Shown: one piece after another, positions 24,101 to 36,055 of the stretch
How positions within the stretch are numbered: position 1 is the first letter of the stretch
Layout: each line of letters starts with the position of its first letter
Source: Trichobilharzia regenti
Lineage: Eukaryota > Platyhelminthes > Trematoda > Strigeidida > Schistosomatidae
DNA: 64,000 bases
Assembly: GCA_944472135.2 (NCBI GenBank)
Contig: OX235263.1
Location: forward strand, 12,135,517-12,199,516
Reading direction: 5' to 3'
Translations under genes and position numbers: made by a program
Notes under the pieces: model-generated
Database searches by the model: none
What the model was told of the DNA's origin: nothing
What the model saw: only the letters and a program-made list of their open reading frames with translations

Positions 24101-27100
24101 ACCATTAGAAAACTTGGAAGTACCGGTTAACTGTTTCGTCCTAATTTGGGAAGCCTCATCAGTACAGTACACACCCACCGCCAGGGTTCGAACTCAGGAC
24201 CTACCGAATTCGAGGCGAGCTCGTAAGGTCTAGCAAGCCAGCTAAGGGACAGTTACTCACCTATGACACTGACTGGCAGAAGTTGGAATTCATGGATGAT
24301 TGGATCCAGCATCAGTGGCTGAATCGTCTACGAGCTTGCTTTGTATCCGATAGGTGCCGCGTTCCAACCTCGATGGTTGCTTACTGGATGAATTGGATTT
24401 CCTTTCAGCAGTGGTCAAATGGTCAACAGGCTTGCTTTATAAATTAAACGCACTAGATTCGATCCTTTATGGGGTCATGAGGATGCGTCCTGTTGAAGTG
24501 TCACAAACTAGGATGTCTTGTAGCTGTCTAGCACTCCTTGGTTCTCAGGGTTTCTCTAACTACTACCAGTTTGTGATGTAACTTGTTATGAATCAAACCC
24601 CTGTAAACCAACATTTTTGAAAAGTGAAAGTATCTGACTGGTCAGGTGCAGATAGACAGAGGGTGGAGAGGTATGAGATATTATTATGAATCACAGTTGA
24701 GTTACATCATGATAAATGGTTAGTTATTTGGAAGAGAACTACAAAATGAATAATAATACTAGTGGTGAAATGAGTTAAAGTAATCATACTGACAGCAGGT
24801 AGCATTAACGAAAGTCTTAGATGAAACATAGTGACAGTTAGTGAAGTAAAAAACGCTACCACGAATTAATTGAGTCCTGGACATGGTACATTATGACCAC
24901 TAAGAAATGTGTCAAAGCATGCGATTATAGTTTACCACACTGATTATTGTTTTGTAGTTTTTTTTTTAACGATTGACATACTGTCCGGACGCCAAGACTT
25001 AAGCTGATGGTTGCCTTCAGAAACTACCCTAGAACATTTGAGTTGAAATCTGATCTACAAGACAGTGGATCTACGTTCTCGTGGTTACTGGTGACCAAAC
25101 GAGGTGTATACTCCATTGAACTCCTTCGAATTCTCGAGTTCATGTACCAGTTCCCCTAGGTCTGTCTGTCTGTCTCTGTCTGGATTCAACATAGAACTTG
25201 GCACCGAAGTGCACCAGTTCGAGTTGCCACGTTCCAAATAGCCCACAGAGGTAGACAAGAAGATGAATGAAGAGAATTAGTAGAGTTTGACAAGTATAAG
25301 AGTGAAACAGAATGGGTAATGGTAGAAAGGAATATGAAAGATTACAGAGACTGAATACATCTGCGCTGGCCATTGACAACGATTTTGAGCCATGTCACCT
25401 ATTGTCTCCAGCCATTGATTCCTAGAGTCCCGAGGGCCCCAACCCGGAAGTCTTCATCTCCCTCCCTACCTGACTCAGTTTAACTGTCAAGGATTTGATG
25501 GATTGATGAGGCCATGTTTTTATTTGGCCACCACTTACCCTTTTCCAACCTTCACCTATATCAGCTAGCAATGCCCGTCGGGGGAGGCGATGGTTAGGCA
25601 AGCGCACCACGTGACCTAGCCATCTCAGTCTATGTAACTTTATAGCCTCGTCGATTGATTTTCCCTCTTTGCCCAACACTACCCCCAACGTCAACATTAC
25701 TTACCTTATTATACCACCTAACGTGAGACAGAGATCGCAGACATCTATGATCGAAAGCAGTCAACCTTTTCATGTCTTCAACGCGTATTGGCCATGTTTC
25801 AGAGCCATAGAGAAGGACGGAGCGGACTGCTGAGCAGTACACACGTCCCTTGGTTGATAACCGGATGTCACGCCTACGCCAGAGATGGTGTAAGTCAGCG
25901 AAAGCAGCTCGAGCTTTTCGGATCCGTGCTGAGATTTCATCGCCAATCAGTCCGTTGGTGCTAATACAACTTCCCAAATAGGTGAAGTGGTCAACATGTT
26001 CTATCACTTCACTCCCTATCACTAAGTTAGGGGTTGACGTGGTCCAGTCCTGTAGCAGCATCTTACATTTTGTAGGGGCGAATCGCATGCCAAACATACG
26101 AAGATTGCTGCTCAAGGTGTTCAGAAGACTGCATTTTGTCAGCATCCTCCCCTAACAGGACTATGTCATCTGCATATTCTACTTATTCTACATATTTGGT
26201 TCCCCTAGGTGAAACTGTATGTCCACTGGTCTGGTAGTAAGCACCATATACGTCTGCATTCACCCTCTCACTTTTATGAAGCACCCCCCTGCGGTGTGAA
26301 GGCAATAAATGCGTGGGCGCATGACAGCTTTTCATGAGGAAGACCTAAGTCTACTCACACTGTGTCGGGCATACCTAGTCGTCAGTGGGTGGTGGCTCAT
26401 TAAATCCAGTTTTATTATTAATTTTTGCTTGCTTCTAATTTTCAAAATTTGGATTAGTCGAAATGTTAAGAGAGGTGTTATTAAAGAGATGTGTCGTACA
26501 CATAAGAATTTCAGGGATTTACCATTGCTTCTTGGACTAATCAGCTGTTTTTTACCCTCTTTGTTTACATGAGTGTTTTGTAGTCAGTCTTGAAGTATTT
26601 TACTTGTTTTTTTTTCACCGACTATTCTTGATTTTATCTCTGGAGATGATTACCTGGTAATAACTCTTAATCAATCAAGGCATCCTCGATATTTTGACAT
26701 GAAGTCTATTTCAAGTAAATATGATACGCCTTGTGAAATTTAAGCTTGCTCGTTTTTACTGTTATTACTATTTTTTTGATTATAGCTTGATTTCACACCG
26801 TATTTTTTTTACAAGTATAGGATTTTCAGCATGTGATATCGGTAGCCCAAATTTCGCAGGCCCACGAAGTGATATTAGGTGTGCGTTGGCAGGGGATCGA
26901 ACATGAGCTGTGTATGGTCGGCGGGAGTCCTAACCTCTGTGCCGCCGACGCATAGAACACTATACAATGGCTACTGCTTAATTCTGCAAATATTCGTAAA
27001 TATTAAATAAGCAAAATTACTTCTGTACCACATTTAGGGAATGGAATATGTATAATTTTACCATCGATTACATTGAGTTGGTCACTCAGGAGTGAACAGT

Positions 27101-30100
27101 ATAATAATACCTAGTACTGGCTAAATTTCTTCAGTCAAGTGTGCGATGTGGTCTTTAAGCTAAGTGGAATCTTCATTAGTTCGAATCCGCCCACCTATTT
27201 CTGTAGTCACATACGTTACAAGTAAACTATTCATGCATTGGTTGACGTGGGTTCCGACCTCTGTGGAGATTGTAAATACGCCCTTCTGATGAGGTCCAAT
27301 AGGTGTGAAATCTAGGTCGTCATACACAGAGTACCCTAGTGACTACCTTTAACCATCTAAAAAAATACCACATCACATTGTGGTGGTGTGTACATAAGTC
27401 AGTCAGGTGTGACGGTAACCACTGTGCTTATAAACACTGCATGATTCTCAGAGTTACAGAGCATGAAACCCTCAATCTAGGGCTTCATGTACATTTCTTT
27501 CGATCACATACATATTTATCACATAAATGAATGAACCAAATTTGATGATAAGCACTGATTATCGTCTGTGTAGGATCCTCATGATAATAGATTGATTTGA
27601 ATCAATCTTCTATTTAGCGTCTCAATCCACAAGACATACTTAGGACTCTACAATAAAAGTAGCCTTATAGTTGATGGAAACTTTCAAAACTTCAGCCATT
27701 CTATGTGTTACAGGATTTCATCATAAACTGATATCGGTTAGAGAACTATTGAAAGCCACGGAATACTGAACAGCTTCTGTGTCCGAGTTTAGGACTCGTC
27801 GGCAGTGCGCAGCCACTGGGTTTGAGCTCAGGATTTTTCTATTACTAGGCGAGCTTGTAGAGCATTAACCCATTGGCCCGTAAATTCCAACTTCTAACAA
27901 TTCACGATATAGCTGGACGACTAGCTAATGTCATCCGTGGCGAGTATTTGTCTTCACACCCCACTCGCTGTACCCCATTGGTCACTAATTCTCACTAGAA
28001 CTTGAATAACTACCTAACTGAATACGGTCAGTTGCTAGTGAGCATCAGATGAATATTCGAGTATTAGTTTTCAGGGATTTGATTTGATTGGTTACAGGAT
28101 TTCATCATGAGCTAACATCGGTTAGAGAACTGTGTTGGAAAACCAACCACCAGGGAGTACCGGGCGGCTGTTTCGTCCTAGTCTTGGGACTCCTCAACAG
28201 TGCGTACCCGCTAGGGTTCGATAGAATGTGTGATATTATAATTCTTTATTTCATTCATCCTTCTACTCACGGAATAGACACATTGGATCATAGGAGTTAT
28301 TAAGAAGACAATTGCAGCGAAGAAAATTTTCTTTTCGACGAAGTCAGCATCATCTAGGCTGTATATTCGTGTATTTATATCAGATGGATGGGAAAGTTCC
28401 AGAATAATGATTTCCGGTTAAAGGGTCAAATTAATAAAAATTACAATTAGGAATTAAAATGCCATAATAAACAGGGAGAGGGACGGATAAAACTCAAAGT
28501 AGCATCATAATTAATAAGGAGATTGACATTGTCCAACTCGGGGTTAGAAATGTAGAAATAACAACAATAGACAGGATGTTTGGATAAAAAACCCAATGTG
28601 ATGAATAATTGTTTATGCAGTTAGTGATTAAATATGTAGAAATAGTAAAATGACAAAATAAACACGAAGTTCGAGTATGAAAATATCGTAGTGTAAACAG
28701 GGATTAAGAAAAACTTTAAGAAATAATTTACAAAAGAAAGAAAGAAAGTAATATACAAAATTCGATCAAACCTATCAAAGGGAGTGAAATTAAGACATCT
28801 GGGTATGGCCAGGGCGCTAGCTATCCAAAAGCTCATAACCAGGCTTTGTATCCAAAATAAATACGCCCAACCCTGGTCCCTGCCATGGCCATCATAAACA
28901 CGTAATTTTTTAGTAATGACCATCCCATCACCTTTCTTATTTAAACTTCCTGTTTATTCATGTTATTTTAAAGTTTTTCTTAATCCCTGTTTACACTACG
29001 ATATTTTCATACTCGAACTTCGTGTTTATTTTGTCATTTTACTATTTCTACATATTTAATCACTAACTGCATAAACAAATATTCATCACATTGGTTTTTT
29101 TATCCAAACATCCTGTCTATTGTTGTTATTTCTACATTTCTAACCCCGAGTTGCACAATGTCAATCTCCTTATTAATTATGATGCTACTCTGTTTGAGTT
29201 TTATCCGTCCCTCTCCCTGTTTATTATGGCATTTTAATTCCTAATTGTAATTTTTATTAATTTGACCCTTTAACCGAAAATCATTATTCTGGAACTTTCC
29301 CATCCATCTGATATAAATACACGAATATACAGCCTAGATGATGCTGACTTCGTCGAAAAGAAAATTTTCTTCGCTGCAATTGTCATCCTTCCACCTTGAT
29401 ATTATAAGGGAGTAAAGTATAAGCGACTTAAACTACAAGTCTGTAATGTCTTACGTCCTATGCTAAGAATACATATATCTCTTTAATAATTTTATGATTC
29501 TAATTTCTAATTTTCATTTCCTTTATATTTACAGATTAATTCCAAAGTTGCCAGACAGAGATCAAGAGACCGCAAAACTTCTTGAAAGCCAGTTAACTAG
29601 TCTTATTCGCAAAATATGTCTCACTGAAGTTATCGACTCAGGAACAAATCAGTTGACTACACTTCTTGAAAATATACAAAATCTTCATCATATTCAATTA
29701 GCTCCACTCTTATCGGATGGCCGACCTCCACCGGAGACAAAATCACGAACACGTCGTTTAGTTTATTTAAGTGCACAAAAGTTAATGTTATTCCTTGGTG
29801 ATCTAGCACGATATAGAGAAATGTTACTTGGTGAAAGAAATTTTGGTAAAGCTCGAAAGTAAGTTTTCTAATGTTGTCTGTCTGTCTGTCATTGCTTTTT
29901 CTTTTTGGCTCATACGTTATTATTATTTTAAAAGAAATTATCACACGTGTACACAGGTGATGCAAAGATATCTTAACCACTAACAACAACAACAAGCGTC
30001 AATGACCATCAGAAGAGAAATTTGGAGGAAGTTATCTCTTTGACTTAATGAGGCAGCATTGTTTCAGCTGACGACTACAGACAACAGCACAGATTGGGAT

Positions 30101-33100
30101 GTCAAAGCCAACCAGGATCGGAAAAACAAGACAGGGTCGTATCAATCTTAAGAACAAGATTCGGATCTTCAAGACTGATGTCAAATCAATTGGTCAGTGA
30201 TTCTATATAGTTCACAAACTTGGCGTGTGTGTCATCAAATGCATTTCCAATTGGCCACTGCAGGATTTCATTAACAGCTGGTTCTTGTGGCTTCATACTG
30301 AATGGCCAGTCGGAAAGGATAGACAATAGGGAGCTCTGGTAACGAACCAATGAAGAACCTATTGCTCAACAAATAGGTAGAAGGAAGCAAGGAGATAGAT
30401 TGGACGTATGCTGTGCTAAGGAGACCACTCTGAATAAAATCATGTGCCGGGCAGTCAGTCAAGTGAAACCCGAATCTGAAACGATGAATTGGGCGTTGGT
30501 CTGAGGGTAACATGGAAGAGATCATTTGAAGAGAGAATGAAGGCCTATGGACAACCATAAGGCCAGCTGAAGAGAACTACAGAGAACAGGGAAAATAGAG
30601 ATGTGCTGTTGAAGCCCATGTTCCACTGGAAACTTAAGGGAATCATAATAATAAGGAACATATATAAAGTTATTTGAGTTGGTATTTCACTGGTTGGATT
30701 GCTGACCAACCACTCCGGAGGCTTGAGTTCGATTCCCAGCAGACACACTATTTAAACCTTGCCTAGATTACTAGGCCGTAGTGTGATGAGAGCTGTCTGC
30801 AAGATAAAATTGTAGACAACAATTTACGTCAATGTTTACGTCCTGAATTGTGATCATGAGTAAAAACAATAACAAAGCTTACCTTTGAAGAACTCACCAA
30901 CCAATCACAGCAGACTTATATTTTTTATTATTCCCTTGAGTTCTGAGTAGAACATAGGAATGACTTCAACAACACATCTCCGCCTTATTCTTTTTTCTGT
31001 CGTCCTCTTCATCTGGGCCCACCATTGGCCAAACTCTCTCACTTCTACCTCACACGATCTTCTCACTCACTTGTCGCTTCCCATTTGGATTCCACTCGAG
31101 AGATGGTCTGCATTGAGCGCGATATCATTCGGTGACTTCCTCAATGTATGCCAGATCCATCTCCACTTTCTCGTACATATTTGTTGAGCGATCGGGTCTT
31201 GCTTGTTGGTTTGTTCCCCCCCCCCCAGTTTCTTGTTACCTGTTCTTTCTGACCACTTGATCTTCAGTATGGGTTATCTTCATCACCTGGAATCCTGTCT
31301 TCTCTGGCTGCCTCTTCAGCCAGTTTGTTGGTTTTCGCTTGCAAGTCTTCAGGTTTGTGTGACATTAGACATATATCATCCACGCGAGAAATCCAGATCT
31401 TCTAGAGTCTTCTTGCCGTGATCCAGCGTATTCCTGTCTCCTCGCTCTCTGCAGTTTGATGCGTAATCCATCCCACTACACTTAAGAACATCATCGGTGA
31501 TAATATGCAGGCCGCCCTGTCTTACTCCTGTACTCACTTCGAACGCCTAGGTAAGTTTTCTGCTGTGGATTACTTGACATGTGGCACTTTCAGATAGATG
31601 TTGAATGAGGTTGATAAAGACTTGAGGTACGTCGTAGTGTTGAAGTAGTTTCCAAATTACTTCTTGGTCTACACCGTTGAAGACTTAACGTGTTCAAATA
31701 CAATTCGCAGATATATGGCCCGACTTTCCAAGAAACAGCCACAAAGAGATGACAGAATAACCTTCAGCAGGAAAACAACCAACTAGAAGACGTTGCTTCT
31801 CTGCTAACAATAACGACTAATAATGTACATAAAAATCTATAAACATCTTTTGATTTTCTCAGTAAACGATCTGTTGCCTGACCCTTGTCTTCACAGTAGT
31901 ATCGACGAATAAACGAGGAAGAGTTCTATGTGAGGCTAGTAACCTCATCCTGTGAAGACACTATCACTACTACTAATAGAACTCTAAAGTTTTGAAGCCC
32001 ACTGTCCCACTCGAAACTATATCGGTCTTTCTTCTGATGATTATCTCTTTTGAATGAGTTGTTTTTATGACTATTTGTCCCCAGTGTCATACAGCGACAT
32101 GGGAGTGATGCTAGAAGGTGGAGTACAATAGGAATGCACCATTGGAGCCCTTTGTTCCACTCGAAATGTAAGGAATGAATACTACTACTAATAATAACAC
32201 TCCTTTCTTCATGAGAGGATAAATTTCTGATTTCCAAGTATTGGTTTTGTAGGGATTTTGTTTGATTGCATGTTTGATTGCAACTCATCGAAGAAGACAT
32301 TGCGAAGTGGTCGCGCAATGTCATGAACTGGCAGAAGTTAGAATTCAAGGACTATTGGATCGGGTCCCAGTGGCTCAATGGTTTACAAGCTCTCTAGAAT
32401 TGTAACCAGAAGGTCCTGGGTTCGAACCCTGTTGGTGGGTGCGTACTGCTGAAGAGTCCCAAACTAGGACGAAACAGCTTTCCAGTACTCCCAGGTTTTC
32501 CAGTGGTTCTCTAACTGATGTCAGCTCATGATTAAATCCTCCATGCAATCAAATTTCTGATTCACACTCATATAAACTAGGTTGTAATACAACTACTCTC
32601 ACTGATCTTTTTTGTTTGCATTGACCTTAATATTAGTTTCTTGAAAAAAATAGGAAGTGTTAAATAAATCAAATTACTTATATTCCGCCTATTATTGTCA
32701 TAGTAACCATCAACACGTTGTATCTGCATTTAAACAACGCTAGGGCATAAGGATTTATCGGTTTCAGTATAAAACTACTCAAATAATTGTTGCTATTTTC
32801 CTTATTTATTTGACATTGTTTTAATAAGTACTAATAAAATCTGCAGTTTTAATTCATTAATTTATTATTTTTATAATAATAATAATTGTTATTATTTTAA
32901 CTAGCTGGTATCAGAAGGCTCAACTCTTAATACCTAAAAATGGTCGTTCGTATAATCAGTTAGCTGTTTTGGCTTTGTATACAGTAAGTGCCTTTTTCTT
33001 TTTGTATATACTCTTGTATTTATGTATGTATGTATGTATGTATGTGTGTGCTCGACATCTCTGAAATTAATTTATCATTTCAGCTATTGTGAAGTTGTTG

Positions 33101-35973
33101 GTTTATCTCAGTTGTTCAGAATATATGAATATGTATGTGTATAATAGACCGTTTGTGGTGTAAGTCCATTTTAATCTCCCACTTAACTGATTGTGAACTC
33201 CTACATGTTTGGCCTTTGTTGATACATACCTTCTTCTAGTACGCAGACAGTTCACTGATGTCTGAGGATTTACATGAGGTCATTTAGTCAATAGTGGTGA
33301 CTAGCAGTGGAATCCAGGATGCACACTTCGTCATATTAAGAGTTTGTCATTTGGATGTACCTGCATTCCCCAGTCAACAACATTCATATTTCAAGATTTT
33401 CAACATGGATTAATGTCAATTAGAAGAGAACCATTGAAAACAAGTAGAGAGTACTGAAAAACTGTTTCGTCCTAGTTTGGGATTCATCCTCACTACTCAC
33501 CCACCAACACGGTTTGAACCCAGAACCTTCCAGTGACAAGACGAACTCGTAGACCATTAATCCACTGGGACCTGAGTCAATGGCCAATCCATGAATTCTA
33601 ACTTCTACCTGTTCGTAATGCATTTATAGTGCAACTGGCACCAGCCGAAGTCAATGGCTGAGAGTATTTCTTCTCACTCCCGATCAGTTGAATTGAACCC
33701 TATTGGTCACAACTTTTCACTAGAACTTCGTCTTGCAGCCAGCCAGTTACTGACAAGCATTCATATTTATTTTCAGGTTAACTTCGCATTTCTTGTTGTG
33801 ATTATTGATTATTGAAAACATATATCAATATATCTATATCAATTTGCCGTTCAAAGCAGATGACGTACAGGAAGTAGTGAAAAGAAGACTCGACAAAGCC
33901 ATCAAGAGAACTTATTATGCTGCAAAACTTGTTATCCTTAACACCACCAAGCGAGTGCTTCAACAATCTGGTAAAGACCAGTCGCCAATCCTCGATACTT
34001 CAGACTGCATATATCAATTTGAGTGTGTTTGTGGCAGCAAATACATAGGTCGTACGGAAAGGCGATTGTCTACTCGCATGATGGAGCATTTGCCAAAATG
34101 GTTGAAAACAGCTGAGTGCAAAGTGCCAAAATCCTCAATAACAAAACATCTCGTGGATTACGGACATGATATCGACGCGGTTAAGTCATTCACTATTGTC
34201 AGCAAACAAAGAAACAAGAAGATGCTTGCAATTGCAGAAGCTTGTGCAATTCGAGTTTATAAACCAGCTCTCTGTATACAAAAGGAGATGGTAGTGACTC
34301 TGAATCTACCATGGTAATACATTTTATTATTCTCTACTGTTATTACTACTATTCTTCTTCTTCTTCTTCTTATTATTATTGTTATTATTATTATCATTAT
34401 GAATATTATTCTCAATTCATTTAAAACTATCCTTTATCAGTAAGATTATCTTAACTCACTTCAACACTATTATTATTATTATTATAACTGTTACTATTGT
34501 TATTAGTGTGTTTGCAATTCTCGTTATATTCCATGATGACTGATTGCTTATCTAAGTGATGTAATTGAAGCGTAATGCAATTTATCTTAATTTTGATCTC
34601 TCATACTCTCTCTATTTGAACATGATCTGGAAAGCATTCGAACCTGTCTTTCTGCATGACTAATTCAATGTAGGTTGTTTACTTATCAGTCTTATATCTC
34701 CCAATGTAATTTCAAAAGGTGTATATATCCGTGTATGTAGAGTATTCAGCTGATTCATCCTGGATTCCACTGCTTAGATTCTATTACCAAGCAGATTAAC
34801 AACATTTTTGTTAATATATGTGTAAAACTTGGGCACTGTGGTAGTGAGTAATTCCACATTACTTTGTTTATTAGATGTATCACACAGTGAAACAGTATTA
34901 TTTACTGGATAAAAAGGTTTCGAACACAATTCATTATTGTTCATAATCATATCAATTTTATTGATGATATGATTATGAACAATAAATTGGTTCGAAACGT
35001 CATCCAGTATACAATACTGTTTCACTGTGTGATACATTTAATAATCAAACTAATATGGAACACATTTTTGGTTGAATCAAATTATTTTTTGCTGTGTTAT
35101 TTATGCTCCTCTTGTTTGTTCTTTTAAATTTATTTATTTGTTATAGTCCAGGCATTTAGATGCAATGTTTTACTATATGCGCACACTTGCCGCAAGTAAT
35201 CCCTTCGCTACAGCATCACAGAGCTTATCAGCTCTATTCAATGAAATACGTCCACGTGCACAGAATATGATTATGCAGGTATGTTAGACAATCTGATTAC
35301 TATGATTATTCTTATTGTAACATGCAACTATACTATTTTGGGATAATTTTGGGTTATGTTACGAAGGGAGGGAGTCTCAAACTATTGATTGTTAATATCA
35401 GAAGGATACTAGGTGTGAATAAATGAATGAATGAATGACTTACATCCCTAACCTACATGATTCAGACTGAGAAAACCATCAAGTGACATTACGCTCCAGA
35501 CTCTTGAGTGGAACCCGAACGGGAAGCGACGAGTTGGTCGTCAGTGCGAGGATGACATGGAGGAGAAGGTCATGCGAAAAGGAGATGAAAGCATGTGGAC
35601 AGACGTGGAGATAGGTGAAAACGTTGGCTGAGAACCGAACGCAATGGAGACGTATGGCTGTGAAGCCTTATACTCCTCTAGGAACTAAAGGAGAGGTGAT
35701 AATCATATGACTTGGTTGCCATGTTTTGATGTGTTAAACGCTTAATGTTTTGGAAGATAAGCCAACTTTAACGCTTCGTACACCTTGTGAGCAAAAATGC
35801 TGACAAGATTGTATGACATCCATATTAGTTATTCCATACAGCCAGTTCTCTTTATTAATCTGATTAAAGGAAGTTTCGGTTCTCCTCAATTGCGTACACA
35901 TCGTAAACAAAATCAATTACCACTCACAAAGCTTTTGAACATACCGTTAATAAAAATGTCGAGTTCTCGATAG

Positions 35974-36055
<82 letters not shown>

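Noticed and set aside
28621..28923. 100-codon minus-strand frame across the foldback loop.
   Set aside because: It overlaps the inverted arm and is compositionally biased; no recognisable protein.
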